A stretch of DNA of 24,915 bases from positions 1-24,915 of the forward strand of contig CALCMV010000113.1 of NCBI GenBank assembly GCA_937967535.1, written 5' to 3'. This document shows, piece by piece, positions 7,699 through 16,296 of this stretch. The notes beneath the pieces are model-generated. The model worked only from the letters and a program-made list of their open reading frames with translations, did not search any database and had not been told where the DNA came from. The stretch comes from an uncultured Saprospiraceae bacterium (GTDB lineage: Bacteria; Bacteroidota; Bacteroidia; Chitinophagales; Saprospiraceae). Within the stretch, counting starts at the first letter, position 1. Every line of letters begins with the position of its first letter. The translations under genes and the position numbers were made by a program.

Positions 7699-8343
7699 AT
7701 GAAGACCTCATTTCTTACCTTCATACTATTCTGCCTGTTTATTTTCCCTACACTACTTCAAGGTCAATCTTTTGAAGGCGTAGTGACATACAGGTACAAA
7801 TTCAAGGACAAAACAGGTTTTTTAAAACCTAAAAATGTCAAAAAATTGCACGGTACTCAACAGAAGTTTTACTTCAAAGACGATAGGTACAAAAATCTGT
7901 TGAATGGCGAATCGCAAATCACTCAAACCTATATCAATGATACACTTTACATCACAAACAAAACTGTGAGGGCAGTAATGTGGATCAGCGCAGCAAAGAC
8001 CACCGGCGAAGTCATATCGTACGAAGTCGTTAAAAAAGCTGCAAAGATTCGCGGTGTAAAGTGCGATTTGCTCACAGTACGTACCTCCGAAGGTACTCTC
8101 GAATATTATTATAACTCGAAGTACAAAATAGACTGTAAGCAATTTGGCAAACACAATTATCAATATTGGGCATTTTGTCTGAAAATGACAGATGGCGCGA
8201 TACCTTTAAAATTCATTTTCAATACGAAAACGAATTGCACGGAAATCACTTGTACAGATATTGACGAACTAAATGTCGCCGATAGTACGTTTAAGTTGCC
8301 AAGAGGTGTTGCCTACATCGAAAAACCCAAACGGATGCGGTAG
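7699..8343 (+). CDS. Secreted protein of unknown function (DUF4412/GLPGLI-like)
   Basis: The 214-aa protein has a clear signal peptide (residues 1-21, cleavage after LLQG before QSFEG). The mature part begins SFEGVVTYRYKF, a start typical of Bacteroidota periplasmic beta-rich proteins of the DUF4412 or GLPGLI type, but no residue pattern is decisive. It is lysine-rich and has four cysteines, Cys121, Cys139, Cys153 and one within the CTEITC segment region, that could form disulfides after export. It is monocistronic and ends at a shared bidirectional terminator. The family assignment is tentative; that it is exported is fairly sure. Confidence 0.7.
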   Translation: MKTSFLTFILFCLFIFPTLLQGQSFEGVVTYRYKFKDKTGFLKPKNVKKLHGTQQKFYFKDDRYKNLLNGESQITQTYINDTLYITNKTVRAVMWISAAKTTGEVISYEVVKKAAKIRGVKCDLLTVRTSEGTLEYYYNSKYKIDCKQFGKHNYQYWAFCLKMTDGAIPLKFIFNTKTNCTEITCTDIDELNVADSTFKLPRGVAYIEKPKRMR

Positions 8344-8348
8344 AAGAG

Positions 8349-8398
8349 TTACGTTTGCGAGTTTTTTCGCTTACACGAAAAATAACCCGCAAACGTAA
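8349..8398. terminator. Bidirectional terminator hairpin
   Basis: TTACGTTTGCGAGTT (from 8349) pairs with AACCCGCAAACGTAA (to 8398), and T/A runs extend the stem towards a short loop. It lies between two convergent genes, six bases after the stop of the upstream gene and 12 bases before the end of the downstream one, so it should serve both. Confidence 0.8.
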
Positions 8399-8409
8399 TC
8401 TGCATTGCC

Positions 8410-10560
8410 TTATTTAGGTACAATGGAGAAAGCACCATTATTTTTTAGCCAAATGGCTTTATCGGCACCGCTGACATCACCATCCATATTGAAATCGCCG
8501 AGAGAATAAATATAAAATTGGCCATTATCTTGTTGGAAAATGATTTTATCGGCACCATTAATATCGTAGCCTCCTGTGTCGGCTGCTTGGTCGCCATCTC
8601 CTGCATACAGCCCCCATGCGCCCGATTCGAGTTGAATTTGAGCCGAATTGGTTGGGCTACCGTATGAATCTTGTCCTCTAAAATCATAAGTTGCCACGCC
8701 ATTATTGATACTAACAGGCGTGAGGGACATTGCGCCCATATGCGTCCTGTGTTCTACTAATATATAAAAATTTCCTTCTGTATCTTTAGAAGCAGGCAAG
8801 GGCTTTACGGGATGTATAGTACCATCGGTATGTAGCAGCATGGCAGTACGCACGAAAGTAGATGAGGGGTCCGGCGTACTTCGCAGCGATACCAATACCC
8901 AATCTACCACATTTGCATTGTAGTTTCCTGTTTTGTAGTATTCACCTTCTCTATCTTCGTAGTTCCATGGGGCGGTGCTATATGGCTGCCCTGCCGATTG
9001 ATTAACTTGTCCGGGAAGGGCAAAACGCAATGTATTGAGGTCGGTTCTCATATTATTTGTTTGAGGCTGATAAGCACCTTCGAGCCATGCCTTGACATTG
9101 AGTTGCAGAGGTTCGTAGTATTCCACAATCAATTCGGGAGCAGAACGTACACAAGCATTTCCGGTATAAGCAGTTCGCAAACCCAGCCCGTCAAATATTA
9201 GTGCAATAGCATTATAATTATTCCAATCCGGTCGGAGTATAATTTCTTGTATCACATCACTGATGTCGGGGCTGCGCTCGGCATTTTTTGCGTCATTATC
9301 TGTCCAATTGTCAAATGACCAATTGACCGAATGGCAACTAGACGGTCGGTTCGTGATATTTTGATGCGAATTTTGAAAGATAGGGGCATCACCTGTTGCA
9401 TGTGCATAAAGAGTAAAGGTATTGGAATTGCTTCCATTGGCATATGCGCGAAACTGCACGTATGCCCGCGTAATCTTTGCCCCTCTCGGAATATTCAAAT
9501 CATCAAAACGAAAGGCTGTTTTCTGTCCGTTGCCCAATACAATCGAATTGCCCGAAGTAGATACCTGACCATTTGCGACTTCTGATGCACTATCAGAAAA
9601 TGTGGCTGCCTGAGAACGTGCTACACCAAAATTTTGAGCGCAACCATATTGCTCATTGAGATGTGGGCATAAGTTCAAATAGGTCAATTTTCCGTCTTCA
9701 TCTTCTGCTTCGTTGGTCATATAAATTTCTCGGTTTCCGACAAAATCAATGGCTTCACGCTGCAATTTTTCATCAAAATCATAAGCGGTCATTTGCCCGT
9801 CAAAAAACACGCCCGGTGTAAAATCACGAATAACCCAAAATCGCCGTTCTCCCATAAGCAACAACAACTCACCATCAGGACTCAATGCCGACGCGGTCAC
9901 TTGATAGTAATCTTTTGCAGGTGCATCAAGACTGACATCAATGTCACTGATATACTCGGCTACATACTGCTGGTCGGGATTGGGCGCAGCAGGTACGCGG
10001 TACAAAAAACACCTTCCGGCATAAGGTTGATTGCCTGTTGCATCGCTTTTTGTAGTGATATAAATATAATTATTATAATAAAAAATCCCCTCTGCATTAT
10101 CCACATCTGAAGTAGGAAAACGGAAATTGATAACGCCTGCCACAACATTATTTTCACAAAAATAATCAGGGTTTGGTATACGATAGATTGACAAATCATC
10201 ATATGCACCACTTGGAGAATACCAAGCATTCTTATCGCCTGTATCCGCAATGTAAATATTGCCGTCATTATCGCTTGTCATGTCTTCCCAATCATAATTA
10301 AAAGCATTGAGTATCGTGATGCTTCTGTACACATTGCCACTCGTATCGGCGGCATGTAGTATCGCTCCGTTTCTGCCGTCATTGATAGTCCAAAACTCGC
10401 CTTTGCCTGTGCAAGTAATGCCCGAAGATTCGCGCATCGTATTAGACAAATCGGCAACATAGCGAGGTTCAATATCTCCAAAAGTTAAAAGGGGTAATAG
10501 AAGTAAAAAAGTGCTGACGAATAGGCATAGAAATCCCATTCCAAATCTTGAATTTTCCAT
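8410..10560 (-). CDS. Large modular secreted protein: propeller, jelly-roll, dockerin-like end
   Basis: The 716-aa protein has an N-terminal export signal (hydrophobic 9-28). Residues about 30-300 look like a beta-propeller of the SdiA-regulated or esterase-like phytase type (SSGITCTGKGEFWTINDGRN, WEDMTSDNDGNIYIADTGD). Residues about 313-483 form a DNRLRE-like jelly-roll (QKTAFRFDDLNIPRGAKITR, SPDISDVIQEIILRPDW). Residues 486-630 are a module with VKAWLEGAYQ and VVDWVLVSLRS. The end, 652-716, has two Ca-binding-like turns (DINGADKIIFQQDNG and DFNMDGDVSGADKAIW), as in dockerins. The last two modules recur at the ends of secreted Bacteroidota proteins. No enzyme activity can be assigned. A canonical type IX sorting domain is absent. 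Confidence 0.75.
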   Translation of the reverse strand: MENSRFGMGFLCLFVSTFLLLLPLLTFGDIEPRYVADLSNTMRESSGITCTGKGEFWTINDGRNGAILHAADTSGNVYRSITILNAFNYDWEDMTSDNDGNIYIADTGDKNAWYSPSGAYDDLSIYRIPNPDYFCENNVVAGVINFRFPTSDVDNAEGIFYYNNYIYITTKSDATGNQPYAGRCFLYRVPAAPNPDQQYVAEYISDIDVSLDAPAKDYYQVTASALSPDGELLLLMGERRFWVIRDFTPGVFFDGQMTAYDFDEKLQREAIDFVGNREIYMTNEAEDEDGKLTYLNLCPHLNEQYGCAQNFGVARSQAATFSDSASEVANGQVSTSGNSIVLGNGQKTAFRFDDLNIPRGAKITRAYVQFRAYANGSNSNTFTLYAHATGDAPIFQNSHQNITNRPSSCHSVNWSFDNWTDNDAKNAERSPDISDVIQEIILRPDWNNYNAIALIFDGLGLRTAYTGNACVRSAPELIVEYYEPLQLNVKAWLEGAYQPQTNNMRTDLNTLRFALPGQVNQSAGQPYSTAPWNYEDREGEYYKTGNYNANVVDWVLVSLRSTPDPSSTFVRTAMLLHTDGTIHPVKPLPASKDTEGNFYILVEHRTHMGAMSLTPVSINNGVATYDFRGQDSYGSPTNSAQIQLESGAWGLYAGDGDQAADTGGYDINGADKIIFQQDNGQFYIYSLGDFNMDGDVSGADKAIWLKNNGAFSIVPK

Positions 10561-11469
10561 GATTTAGATATTTTTTTTAATTACAAAAAATTGATTATCA
10601 ACTATTTGTAATGAAAATTAATTTAATTAATAATAGCGTATTTTTATTTTAAACATCCGTTCAATTGGGGTCTGCCTAGGATAGGTAAAGCGAAGCAAAT
10701 GTTGATTTTACTCTTCATTAAATTAAATAGAAAAATAGTTTTTGTGACAATGGAAAATGTATGGTTTTTGAATAAGAAAAGAAATAAATTAGTAGAGACG
10801 AAATAATAACTTGAACACAAATTGATGGCTCCTTTTGTACTTATTTTTCGCTTTGAAATCCGTCATTTATCTTGATAAACTTCTTTTTTCAAAACAATCC
10901 CGATAGCTATCGGGAAAGCACAAAATAGACTTCTTAGGTTTGTCCAATTTATTTTTTCTTCCTTACTAATTTTAAGCGGAGTTTGGGCATTGGGAAATTA
11001 GTAAAACATTATTTTACAAAAATTTATAAAATAAATATACATAATTAATAATTTAGCTACTTGCAAGAGTAAGCCCAATTTCTAAAATGTCCAAAATCCA
11101 GTAATTTAATACAAGTTTTCCGCAACTTGAATTAATTTATTTTCTTGTCTAAATCAAAATACATTTATCGAAATTATTTATGTTAAAAAATAATCTCTAA
11201 CAAAGTCTTGATTATAAAAAAATTGAGTGGATGGAAGAGTGTGTTGTGAGTAGACAAAGGAGTAGTGTGTTACGGATGTAGGAGTGAACTTTAAGTGTTG
11301 TGTTTGATTTGAGTATCAAAATTCGTTTGTATAACAAAAAGTTTCGTAATTTCGACCCTCAATCTGACCACAAGGTACAAAAAAAATGTAAATTCAAAAA
11401 AATAATAACCAAATTTTGAAATAACATAAATTTATTTAAAAAGTATTTATTTAAATTATATGTTTTGAT
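10561..11469. other. Gene-free AT-rich region with palindromes and a G-rich word stretch
   Basis: No coding sequence is supported over 900 bp. Three structures stand out: a perfect 18-bp palindrome, TCCCGATAGCTATCGGGA, at 10898-10915; an inverted repeat TTACTAATTT/AAATTAGTAA at 10963-10972 and 10995-11004; and a stretch at 11224-11292 of repeated GAGT, GTGT and GGA words with almost no C on this strand. The region should hold promoters for the 716-aa gene and, on +, the M1 peptidase, but no TAnnTTTG match with a -33 box was found. Confidence 0.6.
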
Positions 11470-11487
11470 TTGGAATTTTTATATGCT

Positions 11488-13503
11488 ATGATAAGATACC
11501 TTTTAATTATTGGATGCTTTTTTATTGTTTCTACATCAACAACTTATACACAAAAAGCAAGATGGGATAAGGCATTGAGTCCGCGTATTGCCAATTACGA
11601 TATTAGCGTGACGCTTGATACTGCGGAGAAAACTTTGAGGGGAAAAGAATTGCTAACTTGGCGCAATGACTCGCCCGATAATATCAGAGAATTGCGCTTT
11701 CACCTGTATTTGAATGCTTACAAAAACACTGAATCAACTTTTTTGCGTAGCGGCAGTCGCTTTGGCAGATTGTCGGATGATGAACTGGGATGGGGCTGGA
11801 CGGATATTGTGAAAATAGAAGATGAAAATGGCAATGACCTCACGCCGGATATGGAATTTATACACCCGACAGATGGTAATACGAAAGACCAAACGGTATT
11901 GCGTGTACCACTTCGCAAGGCGATAAGCCCGGGCGAAACAGCAGAATTTGACATTGATTTTGTGTCTAAACTACCGCGTATCATCGCTCGAACAGGTTTT
12001 GAAGGAGAGCATTATTACTTTGTGGTGCAGTGGTTTCCGAAAATTGGTGTGTATGAAGAAGTGGGCGAGCGTGGTGCAACTGAAGGAAGTTGGAATTGTC
12101 ACCAATTTATCCCGACAACAGAGTTTTATGCAGATTTTGGCGTGTATAATGTGGATATCACTGTGCCGAAGGGCTATGTAGTGGGGGCTTCGGGCGTTTT
12201 ACGGGAAGAGCGCAAAAATATGAATGGTACAAAAACCGTATCGTATCGCGCAGAAGATGTGATTGATTTTGCGTGGACAGCTTCGCCTGATTTTGAGGAA
12301 ATTAAGGATAAATGGAAGGATGTAGAAATCCGCCTACTCATACAGCCCGAACACAAAAATAACTCCGAAAAATACCTGCAATCTATCAAAAATGCTTTTG
12401 AATATATGGATAAATATGTGGGCGAATATCCATACACTACCTTCACGATAGTAGACCCCCCTATTTACGGAGTCGGTTCTTCGGGTATGGAATATCCGAC
12501 TTTGGTTACGGGTTTGCCTGCATTCACGATACACGAAGGGGTACGACAAGTCGAGATGGTAACGATACATGAGTTTGTGCATCAGTATTTTATGCAAATG
12601 GTGGCAAGCAATGAGCAAGAAGAAGTTTGGCTGGACGAAGGGTTTACGACTTATTATGAGAATCGTATTGCCGACCATTATTATGGCGAAAAAACATCCG
12701 AAGTCAGTGTTGGCGGTTACAATCGCGGTGATGGTGAGGTATCGCGCCTCAACTATACGGGCATGTCCAATCCGCGTGTAGCACCTTGCGCCACGCCGGG
12801 TTGGGAGTTTAAAGTCGGTGGCGAGCGCAATATTATGTATCACAAAACGGGACTGTGGATGAAAACATTGGAGCGCATGGTAGGCATGGAGACGATGGAT
12901 AAAATCATGCAAAGCTATTTTGAGCGTTGGAAATTTAAACACCCGACAGGAACGGATTTTATCGCAGTGGCAAACGAGGTAGTGAGCCGCGAACATGGCG
13001 ATAAATATGGCGGCGATTTGAATTGGTTTTTTGACCAAGTGGTGTATGGTACGCAGGTCTGTGATTATAAGGTGCGCTCTATCAGCAATCGCAAGCAAAA
13101 TGAACCAATTGGAGTATTTGAAAATGCAAATGGCGAAAAACGCTGGCGCGATAGACGCGAAGAAGAAGGATATGCAGACAGAGCAGGCGACTACCGCTCG
13201 CGTGTCTTATTGGAAAGAGCAGGTGATATGGTGATGCCGCTTGAGGTATTGGTACGTTTTGATAATGGCGACGAGGTACTCGAAACATGGGACGGCGAAT
13301 CGCGCAATCACGAATTTATCTACGAGCGTCCTGAAAAAGTGGTTTCGGCACACATTGACCCTGAACAAAAAATATTACTGGATATTGACTTGAATAACAA
13401 TAGCTTAACCCGAGAACCGGACAATCAGCCTATTATGAAATGGGCATCAAAAGTCTTGTTCTGGATGCAAAATGCCCTGCAATCAACCTTCTTCTTTTTT
13501 TAA
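11488..13503 (+). CDS. M1-family zinc metallopeptidase, exported
   Basis: The first ATG, at 11488, gives 671 aa with a signal peptide (MIRYLLIIGCFFIVSTSTTY then TQKARWD); an earlier in-frame TTG at 11470 is less likely. The zinc site is complete: HEFVH followed 18 residues later by the third ligand in WLDEGF (HExxH-18-E, residues 361-384 from this start). The substrate motif is GMEYP instead of the classical GAMEN, a variant common in Bacteroidota M1 proteins. It should cleave N-terminal residues from peptides in the periplasm or at the surface. The C-terminal 150 residues are a basic and acidic domain without type IX signal. The membrane protein that follows is probably co-transcribed across the ACGG-word array. 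Confidence 0.9.
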   Translation: MIRYLLIIGCFFIVSTSTTYTQKARWDKALSPRIANYDISVTLDTAEKTLRGKELLTWRNDSPDNIRELRFHLYLNAYKNTESTFLRSGSRFGRLSDDELGWGWTDIVKIEDENGNDLTPDMEFIHPTDGNTKDQTVLRVPLRKAISPGETAEFDIDFVSKLPRIIARTGFEGEHYYFVVQWFPKIGVYEEVGERGATEGSWNCHQFIPTTEFYADFGVYNVDITVPKGYVVGASGVLREERKNMNGTKTVSYRAEDVIDFAWTASPDFEEIKDKWKDVEIRLLIQPEHKNNSEKYLQSIKNAFEYMDKYVGEYPYTTFTIVDPPIYGVGSSGMEYPTLVTGLPAFTIHEGVRQVEMVTIHEFVHQYFMQMVASNEQEEVWLDEGFTTYYENRIADHYYGEKTSEVSVGGYNRGDGEVSRLNYTGMSNPRVAPCATPGWEFKVGGERNIMYHKTGLWMKTLERMVGMETMDKIMQSYFERWKFKHPTGTDFIAVANEVVSREHGDKYGGDLNWFFDQVVYGTQVCDYKVRSISNRKQNEPIGVFENANGEKRWRDRREEEGYADRAGDYRSRVLLERAGDMVMPLEVLVRFDNGDEVLETWDGESRNHEFIYERPEKVVSAHIDPEQKILLDIDLNNNSLTREPDNQPIMKWASKVLFWMQNALQSTFFFF

Positions 13504-13582
13504 CGGTAAACGGTAGACGGTGGATGGTAGACGGAATAATCCGTCCGCCGTCAACCGTCTACCGTCCGCCGTCAACCGTTTC
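13503..13582. repeat. Inverted array of 7-bp words (ACGGTAG / CCGTCAA)
   Basis: Five left words in exact register (ACGGTAA, ACGGTAG, ACGGTGG, ATGGTAG, ACGGAAT; 13503-13537) face six right words (CCGTCCG, CCGTCAA, CCGTCTA, CCGTCCG, CCGTCAA, CCGTTTC; 13541-13582). The array begins on the last base of the M1 peptidase stop codon and ends two bases before the ATG of the next gene, so the whole gap consists of it. In the transcript it would form a GC-rich hairpin that occludes the start region of the membrane-protein gene. Confidence 0.9.
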
Positions 13583-13584
13583 AC

Positions 13585-14646
13585 ATGAATCCGATTATTA
13601 TTTTTTTTAAAGGTATTTCGCACACATTCCGTCTGTTTTGGATGTGGCTATTGTTATTTTTGTTAATCTTCGTTTTGGCACTCACTGTGGCGGTGCCATT
13701 TGCAGGAATCATGGAGGAATCCATCGGCAATTCGCTCGAAATTACCAAGCTGCTACCCGCCTACGACCATACGGTCTGGACAGATTTTATGAATACACAC
13801 GGCGACAAAATTTCCGGCTTGACAAGTCAGGTACGCTGGATGGTTCCGGTGTTTTTATTGGCGTATATCTTCCTGAGTGGCGGTATTGTGAAATCTTTTG
13901 CTATGATACCCGAAGATTTTAGCGCACAGCGTTTTATGGCGGCTTGTACGCAGTATTTTTGGCGATTTTTTCGCTTGTTTGGCTGGTTGCTCTTGTTTCA
14001 GGGCATCGTAGTGGCTTTGCTGTATGGCGGGGCATTTTTCTTTGGTTTGGGCGGTGATTTTGAAAACCTTCGCAGTGAGGCGTTTTTCTCCAATGCAGGC
14101 AAAATCATTTTGCCGATTCACCTCTTCCTTGCCACTTTTATTGCGATGGTGGGCGACTACACAAAAGTACGCATGGTCAGAGAAGATACTTGGTTTGTAT
14201 TACGCGAATTTGGGCGTAGCTTCGCTATGTGTCTGCGGTATTTTTCCCGTACTTATCTGGTCTATTTACTGGATATTGTCTTATTGGTCGGAGTCTATGC
14301 TTTGTACCTGTTTTTAGCTCCGAAAATTGGAATGACGGGCAAGGCAGCTATTTTGATTATGCTGATAGTGCAGACTTTGGTGATGTTTTTTAGGTTGGGT
14401 ACGCGCCTGTTTGCGATTGCGAGTGCAAATGTGATGTATACGGAAATTCAACAAAAAGAAAATCCGCAAATTGTAGAAGAAATCAGAGAGGAGGAAGCAC
14501 AAAATATGGTCGCGCCTGTACCCGTCCCTGTGGCTGCCGGGCAAGCAAAAGAAACATTTGAGGAGGATAATGAATTTGACGAAGAAGACCAAGAGTACAA
14601 TGAGCGCGAACATATTCAAGATTGGACTCCTTATCAGAATGAGTAA
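13585..14646 (+). CDS. Multi-pass membrane protein of unknown function
   Basis: The 353-aa protein has about six hydrophobic segments (roughly 18-42, 86-104, 128-152, 175-195, 222-242 and 253-278) and a charged C-terminal tail from about 290 rich in Glu and Asp (EEDNEFDEEDQEYNER), probably cytoplasmic. No family motif is recognised. It follows an M1 peptidase on the same strand with an 81-bp gap, and the pairing suggests a shared envelope role, for example anchoring or acting on the same substrate; this is inference. The ATG at 13585 is the only sensible start. Nothing suggests truncation. Confidence 0.75.
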   Translation: MNPIIIFFKGISHTFRLFWMWLLLFLLIFVLALTVAVPFAGIMEESIGNSLEITKLLPAYDHTVWTDFMNTHGDKISGLTSQVRWMVPVFLLAYIFLSGGIVKSFAMIPEDFSAQRFMAACTQYFWRFFRLFGWLLLFQGIVVALLYGGAFFFGLGGDFENLRSEAFFSNAGKIILPIHLFLATFIAMVGDYTKVRMVREDTWFVLREFGRSFAMCLRYFSRTYLVYLLDIVLLVGVYALYLFLAPKIGMTGKAAILIMLIVQTLVMFFRLGTRLFAIASANVMYTEIQQKENPQIVEEIREEEAQNMVAPVPVPVAAGQAKETFEEDNEFDEEDQEYNEREHIQDWTPYQNE

Positions 14647-14707
14647 ATTGCACCTACCCCAATATTTAGTGAAAGAAATTTTGGAAATTTAAGAATACAA
14701 TTTAAAC

Positions 14708-15544
14708 ATGTTATTAGAAGGAGCTATCGGCGATGCTTACGGTGCAGGATTTGAGTTTGCGCCAATGGAGAAAATCCGTCGGGACAATACGATTTCACGT
14801 TACGAAGCACATCCTTTATTTCCTGAAATTCACGGAAAATATACCGACGATACGCAAATGTCGCTTGCCATTGCCGAATTGCTCATTGGTGGTGCAGCAT
14901 GGACACCGGAAAATATTGCCCAAAAGTTTGTCGAATGTTTTAAAAGAGACCCAAGAAGAGGTTATGCAAAACGTTTTTACCAATTTTTAACAAGCATAAA
15001 AGACGGTACAGAATTATTAGAAAAAATTCGCCCGAAAAGCGAACGCAATGGCGCAGCTATGCGAGCCTATCCACTCGGAATTTTGAAAGATGAATCAGAA
15101 ATCAAAACAAAATGCCAAGTACAAGCCGCCGTCACGCATCAAAGCGAAAAAGCTATAAAAGGCGCGGAAGCCATTGCACTCGCTTGCCATTTTTTCATTT
15201 ATCAAAAAGGAAATAAAAATGATTTGGCAGCGTATTTATCTGATAGTCAGGGATATAAATGGTCGGCAAATTGGAACAGAGAAGTAGGAGTAGATGCCAT
15301 CGAAACCGTAGAAGCCGTACTCACAGTACTCCAACAAGAAGATACGCTGACAAATATGCTGAAGAGCAGCGTCAATTTTGGCGGCGATGTAGATACGGTG
15401 GCTTCGCTGACTTTGGCAATAGGCAGCCTTGCACCTTCAGTAAAAAATGACTTGCCAGAGTATTTGTACACGGATTTGGAAAACGGCGAATATGGACGCG
15501 ATTATATCCGAAAATTAGATGAACAGTTGAGAGAGCAATTGTAG
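14708..15544 (+). CDS. ADP-ribosylglycohydrolase family protein
   Basis: The 278-aa protein has the hallmarks of the ADP-ribosyl hydrolase (ARH/DraG) family: GAIGDAYGAGFEF at the very N-terminus, the metal-binding TDDTQMS (residues 46-52) and the C-terminal GGDVDTVAS, which together hold two Mg ions. Such enzymes remove ADP-ribose from arginine, serine or other targets. The usual third position of GGDxDT is Val here. The N-terminus is short, starting only three residues before the conserved segment, but no earlier start exists. It follows the membrane-protein gene by 61 bp on the same strand. No ADP-ribosyltransferase is nearby, so the substrate is unknown. Confidence 0.85.
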   Translation: MLLEGAIGDAYGAGFEFAPMEKIRRDNTISRYEAHPLFPEIHGKYTDDTQMSLAIAELLIGGAAWTPENIAQKFVECFKRDPRRGYAKRFYQFLTSIKDGTELLEKIRPKSERNGAAMRAYPLGILKDESEIKTKCQVQAAVTHQSEKAIKGAEAIALACHFFIYQKGNKNDLAAYLSDSQGYKWSANWNREVGVDAIETVEAVLTVLQQEDTLTNMLKSSVNFGGDVDTVASLTLAIGSLAPSVKNDLPEYLYTDLENGEYGRDYIRKLDEQLREQL

Positions 15545-15850
15545 ACATAACTCAAACTGCGGACTTGCGTAAATTCTAAGAGCAGATTTATAATTTTAAT
15601 AAAAAACACATTGCATGAAGTATTTTTCACATGTATATTTTTTAGACACAAAGCAGTTGCTATAACTGACAAGCAAATAAATTTTCCATCTTTTTACTTG
15701 TCACAAAACATTCGTTTTTTGTATGCACTGTCTCTCAAAAAGCTACTTCTTACAATCATCAATTAACAATTACACAAATTTCAATTTAATTCAATCCAAT
15801 TTAATCCGACAAAGAAATTATAATCAACCTTTAGAGGTCCCTAACCTAAA
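15545..15850. other. Gene-free region before an orphan terminator
   Basis: AT-rich DNA of about 300 bp without a coding sequence. TGACAAG (15667-15673) and CTTGTCA (15697-15703) form a weak stem. There is no TAnnTTTG promoter. The terminator at 15851-15887 implies that some + strand transcript ends here, either a long 3' end of the ADP-ribosylglycohydrolase mRNA or an unrecognised small RNA. Confidence 0.5.
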
Positions 15851-15887
15851 AGAAGGCTTGCAAAGCAATTTGTGAGCCTCTTTTTTT
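15851..15887 (+). terminator. Intrinsic terminator, + strand, GCAA loop
   Basis: AGGCTTGCAAA (15854-15864) pairs with TTTGTGAGCCT (15869-15879) over all 11 positions on the + strand RNA, two of them G-U wobbles, around a GCAA tetraloop, followed by C and seven T. On the minus strand the two wobbles become A-C mismatches, so it is a + strand terminator. Confidence 0.75.
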
Positions 15888-15929
15888 GCCCTTTTTCCAG
15901 AAAAATCCAAACATGCTCTTAGTAAAAGA

Positions 15930-15978
15930 AAAAATCCTGATAATCGGCTTAATAAAAAGCTGATTATCAGGATTTTTT
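15930..15978. terminator. Terminator hairpin downstream of tRNA-Pro
   Basis: AAAAATCCTGATAATCGGCTT pairs with the inverted copy at 15957-15977 with a single mismatch, around a 6-nt loop. Both sides end in A or T runs, so it can work in either direction. It begins eight bases after the 3' end of the minus-strand tRNA gene and should terminate it. The CCTGATAATC word is also in the 154-bp element at 6665. Confidence 0.7.
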
Positions 15979-15985
15979 GATTTAG

Positions 15986-16059
15986 TCGGGATGACAGGAT
16001 TTGAACCTGCGACCCCACGCCCCCCAGGCGTGTGCGCTACCGGGCTGCGCCACATCCCG
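15986..16059 (-). tRNA. tRNA-Pro (anticodon GGG)
   Basis: On the minus strand all four stems pair: acceptor CGGGATG with CATCCCG, D stem GCGC with GCGC around AGCCCGGTA, anticodon stem CACGC with GCGTG around the loop CTGGGGG, and T stem GCAGG with CCTGT around TTCAAAT. The anticodon is GGG, which reads CCC and CCU proline codons. The discriminator base is A. CCA is not encoded. The layout matches E. coli tRNA-Pro(GGG) arm by arm. Confidence 0.95.
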
Positions 16060-16124
16060 AACTTTATGTTGAATGAATGATGAATGACTCCCGATGTAAG
16101 TCCTTATTCATTCTTAAAGGATTG

Positions 16125-16156
16125 CAAAGGTAAATGTTTTTTTAGCAAATATCAAT
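16125..16156 (-). promoter_or_regulatory. Bacteroidota-type promoter of tRNA-Pro
   Basis: On the minus strand ATTG (16156-16153), a 20-nt spacer and TACCTTTG (16132-16125) match the -33/-7 pattern, with the same spacing as the ruvC and recA promoters. Transcription would start near 16120, about 60 nt before the mature tRNA. The leader contains an imperfect inverted repeat of GAATGA-type words (16070-16088 against 16100-16117). Confidence 0.65.
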
Positions 16157-16207
16157 GGTTTCAAAACAAAATCAAAAATAGAATAGTTCCATTTCCCAAT
16201 ATAAAAA

Positions 16208-16239
16208 AACTGCAAGACGAAAAAATACGCCTTGCAGTT
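16208..16239 (-). terminator. Intrinsic terminator of recA
   Basis: On the minus strand AACTGCAAGGCG, an 8-nt T-rich loop and CGTCTTGCAGTT form a 12-bp stem (one G-U pair), followed by a run of seven T. It lies 57 bp after the recA stop codon. Confidence 0.85.
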
Positions 16240-16296
16240 CAATAAGAGCATCTTAGTAACGAATCAGAAACTCGTACTCGCGCTACTCCTAACTCT

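Noticed and set aside
12334..13098. 254-aa open frame on - inside the M1 peptidase
   Set aside because: The + strand carries the HExxH zinc site; the minus frame is a shadow.
15618..15650. sigma70-like TTGCAT and TATATT with 17-nt spacing near 15612-15640
   Set aside because: Bacteroidota primary promoters use TAnnTTTG, and a hexamer pair in AT-rich DNA is expected by chance.
15824..16055. Overlapping minus-strand frames across the tRNA region
   Set aside because: They translate the tRNA-Pro gene and two hairpins, so they are not genes.
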